64,000 bases of DNA from Coprinus comatus (Eukaryota; Basidiomycota; Agaricomycetes; Agaricales; Agaricaceae). How positions within the stretch are numbered: position 1 is the stretch's first letter; each line of letters starts with the position of its first letter. A program made the position numbers and the translations under genes. Where the stretch lies: the NCBI GenBank assembly GCA_034638255.1, contig JAWPGT010000001.1, positions 1,426,001 to 1,490,000 of the forward strand, read 5' to 3'. Shown here one piece after another: positions 48,311 to 59,811 of this stretch. The notes beneath the pieces are model-generated. The model worked only from the letters and a program-made list of their open reading frames with translations. It had not been told where the DNA came from and did not search any database.

Positions 48311-48923
48311 TTAGACAGACATATCCTTGTTGGTCTACAAGGGGATTAATCAAACAAGTGTCATAATGACTTCGCAAGTACATACGTGAGGGTTGAAGAA
48401 AAGAGAATTCATGCCCCAAGGGAAGGGCTTGCCCCTCCTGTTAAGGTATTCGTATACAGGGACTTCGGGAAGTTCTCCGCCGTTTTCTGCCTTGAGATGT
48501 TCGGTGTGAGCAGCGTGTTTTGCTTCAGCATTGTAAACCCATGCAGTGCAGACAGCGACTATAACAGTTTGTTTAACGAAATTAAGATGCAAATGATAGA
48601 GATATGGACGCACTCGCAGGCATGCAGACGTAGAAGCTGATTTAGCAGGTGAGTTACAGACGAAAGACTATTATGCAAAGAACAGGAAGCGCGGACCTGA
48701 TTTTCCTCCAGAGATCAGATGTTTCTATGATTTATGGTTAGATTTCCAAGGCAGAAACACGAGGTGAGCACTCACGAGCAGCGTGATGTTCGAGAGCCTT
48801 TTCCTCAGCAAGGTATGCCTTGAAGGCGGGGCTAGACTCAGGGAGGCCGCTGGCAAAGCCACGAGCGCGGCGAGGGGCAGTGCGTGCGACGGTGCGGAAG
48901 GCGGTACGGGCGAGGGGAGACAT
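48311..48923 (-). CDS. COX13: Cytochrome c oxidase subunit VIa (COX13)
   Basis: Nuclear-encoded single-span subunit of respiratory complex IV in the inner mitochondrial membrane. The start ATG is at 48923. The N-terminal region (MSPLARTAFRTVARTAPRRA) is a presequence. Exons join as HHAAQTSDLWRKI, then SFYVCMPAIAVCTAWVYN, then EHLKAENGGELPEVPVYEY and LNRRGKPFPWGMNSLFFNPH. The final 24-base exon (48334-48311) supplies TNKDMSV and the stop. Five exons, all frame-consistent. It shares a 166-base divergent promoter with RPN2. Confidence 0.92.
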
Positions 48924-49089
48924 TTACAAAGTAGAGACTGTTAATAGGGTTATTTCGGAGGACGTAGTGCTTTTGCTTGGCTCTATTAGGATCAGAGGGT
49001 GCCGTCCCAATATGGAAGTGTGTAGAGGACGCGTCACCTTTTGCTCGTAAACGAGATATCCGACACGACCTTTCTTATACTCATCGACG

Positions 49090-52000
49090 ATGGTTCGTCA
49101 ACAATCCTCCGCTGCTGGTGTCCTAGCTCTACTCCAGGAGCCAGATCCTATCTTCAAACAACATGCCCTCAAGGCTCTCAACCCCCTCGTTCCTCAATTC
49201 TGGGCGGAGATATCTGAACATATTACTCTAATGTTGGTGTATTCGATTCACCGTTAGTGGCTACATCGTTGCTTAACGTCTTGCAGTGAATCTCTTTACG
49301 AAAGCGACGAACTGCCCCAAGAAGCACGAGATCAGGCTGCCCTAGTAGCAAGCAAGGTCTACTATTACCTCGGCGAATACGATGACGCACTCTCGTTTGC
49401 ACTTGGGGCTGGAAATACCTTTAATATAGAAACAACAACCCCGGGGTCAGAGGAATATGTTGAAACTGTCGTCTGTATGTATTCCATTCGTTCTGCATTA
49501 AACGTTTCGTGAACATATATCCTAGCCAAGGCAATTGACCGCTATATTGAACTCCGCGCCGAAGAGCAGTCAGGAACTAGCAAGGAAAAGATAGACTCTC
49601 GCCTACAATCCATTATTGAAGGCATATTCGAAAGATGTATATCTGAAGGCGAATATAAACAGGTATGTACAATTCAGGAAACATATGACGTCGAGATGAT
49701 CTGAGCTCGCATTCCATTTAGGCAATCGGCATTGCGCTTGAATCTCGCCGACTAGATGTTGTTCAGGCAATTTATTCACGGACGAACGATGTATCGCTGC
49801 TTGCATACGCAATGGAGGCTGCCCTCGATACAGGATCCTCCCTTTCATACCGCGACCATGTCCTTCGTTTCTTGTTCCCATTATTCCCTCAACTAACAAC
49901 AGGAGAAGGCTCTGCTAATATTCACGCATTGACTCGACTGCTTGTGGCACTCAGCGATGTGACATTGACCGTTCCTTTGCTAACAACCTTGGTGGAGAAG
50001 GAGAAATTGTTGGCATACCAATTAGCATTTGATTTGGTCGAGGGCGGATCACAGGATTATCTGGAAAACATTCGTGCTGAGTTGCCAGAGGGTGATTTGG
50101 TAAGTCTATTTTTACCCATCCGTCAGAGTTGTCGATTTAAATCTATTCTAGCAAACAAAAGAAATCTATGACAATTTGCGTGCTGTATTGACTGGAAAAG
50201 AATCTGTAAAATTGTATCTGGAGTTCCTTAAACGAAACAATCAGACAGATTTACTCATCTTGAAGAACTCCAAGGTATGTACAGAATCTGCCAAATTTTG
50301 GAATGTATCTGATCTAAGTGTATCGTAGGATGCTCTTGATGGTCGCTCATCAGTATACCATGTTGCTTTGACGTTACAAAATGCCTTTATGCATGCTGGG
50401 ACCACCTCAGACGTGTTCCTTCGTGATAACCTCGAATGGCTTGCCCTCGCTAATAACTGGTCGAAATTCACCGCCACAGCAGGTCTTGGCGTAATTCATA
50501 AAGGCTACTTCGAACAAGGCATGACTATACTTGGCCCCTACTTACCATCAGAAGGGGAGAGTCCTCCAGGATCAAATTATTCTGAAGGAGGTGCGCTTTA
50601 TGCTCTTGGACTCATCAACGCTGGATGTGGTAGCTCGGTCACAAATTATCTTCGCGAAACACTTCGCAACTCTGCTGCAGAGGTAGTCCAACATGGTGCT
50701 GCGCTGGGTCTGGGCGTTGCCGGCATGGGTTCAAAAAGTTTGGAGGCCTTTGAAGACTTGAAGAACGTTCTATTCTCGGATTCGGCCGTTGCTGGTGAAG
50801 CATCTGGTTATGGTATGGGTCTGGTCATGTTGGGAACCGCTGCCACAGAACCTGTAAGGGAGATGCTTCAATACGCACACGAAACCCAACACGAGAAGAT
50901 CATCCGTGGCCTCGCCATGGGCATCGCATTTGTCTATTACGGTCGCCAAGAGGAAGCTGATGAAACTATCAAGGCCCTACTGGCGGAGAAGGATCCTATC
51001 CTCCGTTACGGTGGTGTATACACGTTGGCACTAGCCTACGCGGGTACCTCCAACAATAAAGCCGTTCGCCAACTATTACATATTGCTGTTTCGGATGTTT
51101 CTGATGACGTTCGTCGAGCAGCCGTTACTTCATTAGCATTCCTTCTATTCAAGAATCCAAGTCAAGTACCAAGAATTGTTCAACTGCTGAGCGAAAGCTA
51201 TAATGCCCACGTTCGCTGCGGTGCCACTCTTGCTCTAGGTATTGCATGTGCTGGAACTGGCCTCCAAGATGCTGTTGAGATACTAGAACCAATGACCAAG
51301 GATAGCGTAGATTTTGTCCGCCAAGGTGCTTTCATCGCTTTGGGCATGATCCTTGTTGAACAATCCGAGGGTTCATCATCATCATTCACTACCACTCGTA
51401 ACCGTTATCAGAAGATCATCAGCGACAAACACGAGGACCCAATGGCACGCTTTGGTGCTGCCATTGGTCAAGGTTTCATAGACGCTGGTGGCCGTAATAT
51501 CACCATTAGCTTGCAGAGCCGGGCTGGAAGTTCAAATACCAATGCTATCGTAGGTATGGTGCTGTTCTGCCAGTTCTGGTACTGGTATCCTCTTGCACTG
51601 TCCGCTTCCTTGGCATTTTCGCCCACTGGTATCATTGGTCTAAACGGCAACTTGAAGGTTTGTCCTGTTTTACCCCAGTAAATTGACCGGCTACTAACAA
51701 CTTCTTTTAGGCTCCCAAGTTTGAGTATATCTCAAATGCTAAACCTAGTCTGTTCGCATATCCTGCCTCCACAAAGCCTCCCAAGAAAGAGACAGTTACA
51801 AAAGTTGCTGCCGCTGTTCTTTCGACTACCGCAAAGGCCAGAGCAAGAGAAAAGAGAAAGGCTGCTGCTGAGGGCGACACTATGGATTTGGTAAGAAAAA
51901 ATTTACTAGGTAATAGCCTAAACGTCTAAGCTGTTTACCCTCCTTCACTAGGACGACAAACCTGAGGCAAAATCTGCCGACGTCGACGTAGAAATGAAAG

Positions 52001-52575
52001 CCGATGATGCTGCCTCCCCTCCCAAAGACGGCGATGTATCTCCTATCACAAGATCACTATCTAACCTCATCGACGAACCTAAAGCCGCTTCTTCCTCATC
52101 CCCCTCCAAAAAGAAAGCTGAACCGACTTTCGAAATTAGACCTAATTTCTCTCGTGTTACACCTGCCCAACTCGCATATATTTCCTTCCCTCCTGATGGT
52201 CGATATCAACCCGTTCGACCGGTGGCTACTTCGTCAGAAAATAATACCCGCCCTGCTGCACCTGGTAAGGCATTGGGCTCTGCAGAAAAGTATGCCGGTG
52301 GCGGTGGTATCATTCTTCTACAAGATTTGCGCCCCAATGAAGAGGCCGAGTTCATTAAATTTGAGTCTCCAGCAGCAGCAGCTCCAGAACCTGAGCGCCC
52401 ACAGGCCTCCAACGCTGGAGGACAGGCGGCTAGCGGTCCTCACATTGCATTGGATGAGAGCGTACCAGATGCTGAACCCCCTGCTCCTTTCGAGGTATGT
52501 TTATTCGTATTGTATCTTATGAAAATATGAGCTAATGGATATATTTAACAGTACCCATTTGATAATGACACATAG
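49090..52575 (+). CDS. RPN2: 26S proteasome regulatory particle subunit RPN2
   Basis: Largest base subunit of the 19S regulatory particle; a scaffold for ubiquitin receptors. The start ATG is at 49090 (MVRQQSSAAGVLALLQEPDP). Exon 2 carries VASKVYYYLGEYDDALSFAL. The long exon starting near 50329 contains the proteasome/cyclosome repeats: LGVIHKGYFEQGM, GGALYALGLINAGCG, HGAALGLGVAGMGS, GYGMGLVMLGTA, RGLAMGIAFVYYGR, RYGGVYTLALAYAGT, CGATLALGIACAGTG. A charged Lys/Ala-rich linker and acidic tail follow. The last exon (about 52554-52575) encodes YPFDNDT. Seven to nine introns. Divergent from COX13. Complete by all family blocks. Confidence 0.95.
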
Positions 52576-52684
52576 ACCTTTCTTTGGTCATATATTTGTA
52601 ATTTCTCTTGAATGGGCCTGTAACCTATATATGTTCTCGTCGATGTAGAGTATAGTCATGATCACTATTGCCGCAATCCACATT

Positions 52685-55500
52685 TCTGTTTCATTGGACA
52701 TTTGAATCCCCTTTACTCGCTTCTGATACAATGACAGGCCATAAATTCATAGGTTGATAGACAAAAGAGGTAATCTACTTCACTCATTATCTAATGTCGC
52801 TCTTTCGATAAGTTCCAATGCCTTCTGTGAGCGGACAGTGAAAACCGCTTCAAAAACGTCTGGGTGGCTAAGGGTATATATTAAAAACAAACAAACCATA
52901 GAGGATACAACCAAATGAAAAGACTCACACAACCAATCCACTCACAAAGGCAGGAGGTTCAGCGAGAATAGGACGCCCGTTTTCATCTCGTTTGGCAGAA
53001 ACATTGAATGTAGCCAAGATCTGAACTATGGCCAACCAAGACGAATTGAGAGCTACATAACGGCCCGGGCAAATTCTACAACAACATATTAGTCTCTTAA
53101 ACAATTCTAATTATCAAGTGAAGTATACGGTACCGTCGACCAAAACCAAAGGCACCTAGGGTAATGGGATCAAGGTCAGGATCTGCGTTGAGGAACCGTT
53201 CCGGTTTGAACTTGTGAGGTTCTGGGAATCTAGTCTCATCATGGAGTATACCCCAGACATTTGGAACAATATTGGTCCCTAAATGGCGTGGGTTAGGCCA
53301 TAACCCTTTCATAAGAAACAAAACCACTAGAGTCCATACCGGCTTGGAAATGATAACCCTTGTATACATCGTCTGCAGACCACCTATGAGGTATTGCTGT
53401 GGAAAGTTAGCAAAGTCAATGACATTGTGTATTGGTCAAGCCAGCTTTAGTACCTAGAGGTGTAGGTGGGCACCATCGAAGAACTTCGGAGAGAATGGCA
53501 TCTATGTAGGGAAGTGCAGATCGATCATCGAAATCGGGGAGGCGGTTGGTGCCAATGATGTTGTCGATTTCTTTTTGAGCACGAGCTTGGACTTCTGGAT
53601 AATGGACTATGGCAAGGAGGAACGTGGATATTACGGATACGGTCTGATGATGAAAGTGAATATGGTGTTGACTAAGAAAATATGACAAACTCACGGTATC
53701 AGAACCAGCTTCAGGAGTTAGGAATCAAGAGTCAATGCAAGTTTAAATGATGGAATTTAGAGGGACGAACCGAGATATGCAATACCAGCTGCATTCCGAA
53801 TAATCTCTTCATCCACGGTTCCCTTTGCAATGTTATCAGATACGAAGCAAGAGCCAATACTACCGCCTGACTGCGAAGGTTTCAGGACTACTACAAGACA
53901 CTTAATGTAAACGCTTACTATTCTTTCTTTAGCTTGTTGGAACGGAATGTTCTTTAGGTCTTGAGTAAATCGTGCATATATCTGAGCCTCCTTCTGGAAA
54001 TGTGCTCCCGGTACCCACGCTTATTAAATAAGCTGTTAGAAAACAATATCATTTCCATCTTCATAGTGAGTTTTACCTGGGATATACTTGAGGATAGGGA
54101 GTACATCAACAACATACGAACCAACGTGAACCGCCTGTAACAATCCTTTCAGAGCACTGTCTGCCAAAACGACATAATAGTCATCTTCAGATTGGACTTC
54201 GTGATCATAAGTGACCTTGAGAACTACAGTTCCAGAAAACCTATCGTGTTCTCTGAGTAAATTTAGAGTTAGATTGTCTGGAACACTTACTGCCGTATAT
54301 GCCAACGAAAATTATTAGGGGCTCGTAGAAATTTGTTGAGAAGTGTCGCAGTCGCCTTTCGGAAGACCGGATATTGGCTGGGTACGTTTCTCTGTTGGAA
54401 ATGTTGATGGAAGACCTTGCGGTGTTGTCTAATAACACATTGAGTCTGAAACCTCTCATGAGGATAAATCAACTTTACCTCCATTTCTCTGAATGTGGCA
54501 TGTGTGCGAAATCCCAATCCCATTTCATGAGTTCGTTAGCCATAACCTGATATAAGGATAAGTTTGTTAATCTGAACAATTTATGAGTGACCTACCATTG
54601 GAGGTCTATCTGCTGTAATTGCAGACCTCTTGTCTAATAGTTCTCGTACGTCATCAAAGTTGTTGAGAATGACAGTTGGTGTTCCAAAAGATTCAATATA
54701 TATCATATCACCATATATTTTTTGCCACTCCTTGAAAGTCAACCACGAGTTTTTGTGTGGTATATCGGACACATTTCCAATAAATAGCCAGCCTTTGGGA
54801 CCTGGTGGTTTAGGCCCCGAGTTGGAGCGTTTTTTCAAATGTTGAACGGCGCATGAAGTGAAGATGACCACGCAAAGGAAAACCACACAGGTTACCAAGG
54901 AGAGCATGGTCGACTGGTGTAAAAAAAAAAGTGGGTGGGTCCCTATTGTTCATACTTACCAAAGGTGCTCCCTTTCTTATAGACCCCATCAAGAAGCATG
55001 AAGGGAAGATCAAGTTAAGAATATAGGTTTCTGCATATGTTTAGCTATTTTCGTTGAGCCGGTGGGCATTGCGAGGCGTCAGTTGACTTCTTTGAAGCAA
55101 AAATAATTGGTGTGAGAGAGTATGACGCAGGAACGCAGGTTTGTTTGGCGCGTTTAGAGATACCGGTCACCATCCATACTCCGTATTCTTCTGATTCTTA
55201 AATTTATGCTGTGCTATAATGAACACTCTGAGCCGTGTTTTATCATGTCTGGGTTCTGTGTCGGTCAATTGTCAGTTGGTGTCAAAAAACTTGAACTGTA
55301 GTTAGACATTACTATGTACTTGTAACTCTGTGAAAAAAGTTATTAGTTACAGGAAGACATTTTGTTCCTTGTGAGAAGAAACCATTTTTACGAAGCGTTG
55401 GTTTAATCATCTGCTTTGAGACAATCTGAAAAGGCCAATAACAATTAAATAATTGCGGAACATGGCCTACCAGGATTCGTTAACGACTTTGTCACTATGC
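52685..55500. repeat. Segmental duplication, left copy (P450 gene plus flanks)
   Basis: About 2.8 kb here is repeated in the same orientation at about 56819-59565. Long identical runs cover the P450 exons, its introns and short flanks on both sides. Examples are the tail GACAAAAGA...AATCTAC after the stop codon and the AGGATTC motif block near 55470, matched near 59530. Borders are by eye and uncertain by tens of bases. Confidence 0.8.
52780..54907 (-). CDS. Cytochrome P450 monooxygenase (copy 1)
   Basis: Membrane-anchored heme-thiolate monooxygenase, likely of a basidiomycete secondary-metabolism or detoxification family (CYP64-like by motif order); substrate unknown. The start ATG is at 54907. 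It has an N-terminal ER anchor (SLVTCVVFLCVVIFTS), then a proline hinge SGPKPPGPKGW. Conserved parts are the I-helix AGSDTTVSVIST, the K-helix EVLRW (ExxR), PERF in FKPERFLN, and the heme loop FGFGRR joined across an intron to ICPGRY. About ten exons. The early intron has a standard GTAGGT donor with an in-frame stop. It is intact. A close paralogue lies at 56898-59031. Confidence 0.9.
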
Positions 55501-56897
55501 CCATGGCCTGGTACATAGTCAACGAAGTTGAACTATCGATATTGTTTTTGGCGTAGAAAGTAGGGTCTTGGTAGGGAGAAGGGAAGCCCTCGATATGTGC
55601 AAGGTACCTGATGGCTGCATGGAATACGAAGTGCTGGGAAGGAACATGGATAATGGAGTGGAAACATGATGTAGCGCTTGCTTCGATTCCTATGCAGCTC
55701 CAGAAAAAGGATATAAAATGAATGCTTACAATTTCTGTATTTCGTTCGTCACTTTCGCTCTTTGTCGTCATCAGGCCCTGTTACACTTGATCTGCCGCTA
55801 CTTCTGTATCACTATCCAATAGCGGTGTTAGCAAGATCTTGGCACTGCAAACCAAATTGGCAGGTGCGAAGGTCTTTCTTTACCTTCCTCCTCGCCATTG
55901 GGAACTTCACCATCACTAGCATCCTTGTAAGCAGAGCGGACAGCCCACTCACAGGGTAACAGAAACATATGGTACTGGGCAACACAAAATTAGTTAGTGT
56001 AATATAATATTCTTAGTTTTACATCCACAATAGTTGACCGTAGCAGAATGGACATCAGACGAGAAAGACAGAGCAAAAAAACAATGTTTTAGAATAAGAT
56101 TGAAGGCAGCGGAGTGATCATAAAGTAAGAATTTGCTACTAATTAGTCTCGCGATAGAACAGGAGTAGAACCTTTGCACAAGATTAACGCCCTGGGATTT
56201 GATGTTAGTAATTGGCCTTCTTAATATCTATGGCGGTCTTTGTGGAGTCTTCGGCAGAGACCTCACCATCTTACAAGAGGACATCTGCTTGTCCTCTACT
56301 GTCAATGCAAGGGGGATGCCGTGCCGGGGTCGCATGATGCGAACAACTGCTAGGTTTGAAAGTTTGAATTTGAATGTTCAGCTCGAAATTTGTAAGGAGT
56401 CGGCTACGACTATGACTACAATCATTACTTTTCATGCTCATGACCATGGTCATGGCGGTAGACGTCACTACCGCTGAAGGCATATCAGAAGCGGACACCG
56501 ACCTCAGACGCTATCGTTTAAGACACCAAAGCGACACTTTCTCCTGGGTATGATCTGACCTATACTGAAGATACTCGAAGCCAAACGTATAGAAGACCTT
56601 GGAGTCGAACTCCTAAACACGTCCACTGAAAGGCTCATTCAAGACTCAGTACTCAACCCTCTTTCTCATGATCTTAGGTTTACAACTGGGATTGTGTTTC
56701 AAAATGAGTTTATTATACATTTGGTGTACGAAGTTACTATATCACACTGAGTACCAACATAGGGATACATTATTTTGTTTTTACTTTACTGACCTTGAAC
56801 ACAACTTCTTGGTACCAAATTTCTGTTTCATTGCCACTTCCGATACAATTGACAAGCATGCTAACGTTTGATTGATAGACAAAAGAAGTAATCTACA
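54908..56897. other. Gap between the two P450 copies
   Basis: The first 600 bases belong to the left duplicated unit (promoter of copy 1). The segment from about 55500 to 56820 is unique to this side. Minus-strand open blocks at 55445-55771 and 55815-55950 read like coding sequence broken by introns or decay; they are listed separately. The last 80 bases are the start of the right unit. Confidence 0.55.
55445..56010 (-). pseudogene. Possible gene fragment or small unrecognised gene
   Basis: On the minus strand, a block near 55965-55815 reads EWAVRSAYKDASDGEVPNGE and HLPIWFAVPRS. After possible introns, a second block ends at 55445 and includes HVPSQHFVFHAAIRYLAHIE. Splice-like GT and AG are present (for example GTAAGC near 55735), and acidic/aromatic composition is protein-like. 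I find no start region, no domain I recognise, and no continuation upstream. It could be a degenerate gene stranded between duplicated units, or the 3' part of a small real gene. Confidence 0.3.
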
Positions 56898-59565
56898 TCA
56901 CTCATTATCCAAAGTCGCTCTTTCAATAAGTTCCAATGCCTTCTGTGAGCGGACAGTGAAAACCGCTTCAAAAACGTCTGGGTGGCTAAAAGTATATATC
57001 AAAAACAAACCATAGAAAATACAACCAAATGAAAAAACTCACACAACCAATCCACTCACAAAGGCAGGAGGTTCAGCGAGAATAGGACGCCCGTTTTCAT
57101 CTCGTTTGGCAGAAACATTGAATGTAGCCAAGGTCTGAACTATGGCCAACCAAGACGAATTGAGAGCTACATAACGGCCCGGGCAAATTCTACAACAACA
57201 TATCAGTCTCTTAAACAATTCTAATTGTCGAGTGACATATACCGTCGACCAAAACCAAAGGCACCAAGGGTAATGGGATCAAGGTCAGGATCTGCGTTGA
57301 GGAACCGTTCCGGTTTGAACTTGTGAGGTTCTGGGAATCTATTCTCGTCATGGAGTATACCCCAGACATTTGGAACAATATTGGTCCCTAAATGATGTGG
57401 TTAAGACAAGGTCCTTTCATGAGAAACAAAACCACTAGAGCCCATACCGGCTTGGAAATGGTAACCCTTGTATACATCGTCTGCAGACCACCTATGAGGT
57501 ATTGCTGTGGAAAGTTAGCAAAGTCAATGACATTGTGTATTGGTCAAGCCAGCTTTAGTACCTAGAGGCACCGGCGGGCACCATCGAAGAACTTCAGAGA
57601 GAATGGCATCTATGTAGGGAAGTGCAGATCGATCATCGAAATCGGGGAGGCGGTCGGTGCCAATGATGTTGTCGATTTCTTTTTGAGCACGAACTTGTAC
57701 TTCTGGATAATGGACTATGGCGAGGAGGAACGTGGATATTACGGACATGGACTGATGATGGTAGAGATGAAGATGTTGACTGAGAGATTGTAATGAAAAA
57801 ATATATAATAAACTCACTGTATCAGAGCCGGCTTCGGGAGTTAAGAGTCAATGCAAGTTGAGGAGATGTAAATTAGAGGGGCGAACCGAGATATGCAACG
57901 CCAGCCGCATTCCGGATGGTTTCTTCATCCACGGTTCCCTTTGCAATGTTATCAGATACGAAGCAAGAGCCAATGTTATTGCTTGACTGCAAATATTTCA
58001 GGACTACTGCAAGGCATTTAATTTATAAACTTACTATTCTTTCTTTAGTTTTCTGGAACGGAATGTCCCTTAGGTCTTGGGTAAATCGTGCGTATATCTG
58101 AGCCTCCTTCTGGAAATGTGCTCCCGGTACCCACGCTTATTAAATAAGTTGTTAGAAAACAATATCACTCTTTCATAATAAGCTTTACCTGGGATATACT
58201 TAAGGATAGGAAGCATGTCAACAACATACGAGCCAACGTGAATGGCCTGTGACAAGCCTCTCATAGCATTGTCTGCCAAAATAACATAATAATCATCCTT
58301 AGATTGGACTTCGTGGTCATAAGTGACCTTGAGAACTACAGTTCCAGAAAACCTAGTCGAGTGTTCTTTGAGTAAATTTAGAGTTAGATTGTCTCGAATG
58401 CTTACTGCTGTACATGCCAATGAAGATCATCAGGGGCTTGTAGGAATTTGTTGAGAAGTGTCGCAGTCGCCTTTCGGAAGACCGGATATTGGCTGGGTAC
58501 GTTTCTCTGTTGGAAGTATTGATGGAAGGCCTTGCGGTGCTGCCTAGTAACACATTGAGTGTGTAGTAATTAGAAACTTCTCATGAGGACAAATCACCTC
58601 CATTTATCTGAATGTCGCATGAATGCCAAATCCCAATCCCATTTCATGAGTTCGTTAGCCATAACCTGAGATGCATTTGTTAATCTGAATGATTTGACAC
58701 TGTCCCTTGGATGGCCCACCATTAGAGGTCTATCTGCTGTAATTGCAGACCTCTTGTCTAATAGTTCTCGTGCATCATCCAGGTTGTTGAGAATGAGAGT
58801 TGGTGTTCCAAAAGATTCAACATAGATTATATCGCCGTATGTTTTTTGCCACTCCTTGAAAGTCAACCACGAGTGTTTGTGTGGTATGTCGAACACATTT
58901 CCAATAAATGGCCAGCCTTTGGGACCTGGTGGTTTAGGTCCCGAGTTGGAAAGTTTCTTGAAATGCTGAATGGCATATGAAGTGAATATGATCACACAAA
59001 AGAAAACCACACAGGCCGCCAGGGAGAGCATGGTCTACTGGTGTAAAAAAAAGGTGGGTGGGGTTCCCATTGTTCGCTCTCTTATAGACCCCATCAGTAA
59101 GCATGAGAGAAAGATGAAATAAGGAATGTCTTCCCCAGGCAAGTTCTGCATGCATTTAGACTCTATTCGCCTTTTCGTTGAGCCGATGGACATGCGTGAT
59201 GCAAAGCGTCAGCTGACTTCTTTGAGGTATAGATAATTGGTGTTGACATATAAACATAGATTTATTGGGCGCGTGTAGAATATAGGTCACTATCCGTGTT
59301 GTAATGTGTCCGTGGTGGTCGGTTGTCAGTTGGTGTTGAGAACTTGGACTGTAGTTAGACACATTACGATATACTGGTAATTCTATGAAAATGTTATTAG
59401 TTTGAGGAAGACATTTGTTCCTTGTCAATTTTCCAAGCGTCGGGTTAATCATATGCTCTGGAACAATCTACCATTACCATTTCGGTATTTCCTGAAAAGG
59501 TCAATAAAAATTAGACAATGGCGGAACATGGCAGGATTCATTAGTGACTGTGTCACTACGGCCAA
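56819..59565. repeat. Segmental duplication, right copy (P450 gene plus flanks)
   Basis: Direct repeat of the unit at about 52685-55500. The two copies share exon, intron and flank sequence but differ by scattered substitutions and small indels in introns, so the duplication is not brand-new. Both copies keep the same orientation. Confidence 0.8.
56898..59031 (-). CDS. Cytochrome P450 monooxygenase (copy 2)
   Basis: Paralogue of the P450 at 52780-54907, with the same exon layout. The start ATG is at 59031 (MLSLAACVVFFCVIIFTSYA anchor). It keeps SGPKPPGPKGWPFIGN, the I-helix (AGSDTSMSVIST, where copy 1 has TTVS), ExxR in EVLRW, and the heme loop FGFGRR/ICPGRY. A clear difference is an early intron (58719-58666): the donor is the weak GTGGGC, the intron is 54 bases (a multiple of three), and it has no stop in frame. 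Retaining it would add 18 residues. Otherwise no inactivating change was found. Substrate unknown. Confidence 0.88.
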
Positions 59566-59811
59566 AGCGTATAAAATGAGACAAAATATTGATCTTTTCA
59601 AGGCCGCAGCAGTATGAGAGGAGTGCAACTCTGAATGGCTAATCAACTTATCGGTGACCCAGTTGTCACGATCGTGTTCGATAAATTGGTCACGTATTGA
59701 GTCACGCCTGTATTTGGAGATCTAAACAGCAGCAAAAACCATCTTTCTTTCTTTCATCCATCTTCCACACTTTGATTTTCATATCCTGTTCAGTAGCACT
59801 TTGTCGAAAAA
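59032..59811. other. Divergent gap between P450 copy 2 and importin alpha
   Basis: The left 530 bases are the duplicated P450 promoter region. The right 250 bases, ending in CAGTAGCACTTTGTCGAAAA, are the importin alpha promoter and leader. No gene is seen. Confidence 0.55.

Noticed and set aside
56580..56640. tRNA-like T-arm (GGAGTCGAACTCC)
   Set aside because: No matching acceptor stem, D-arm or anticodon arm at the right spacing on either strand.
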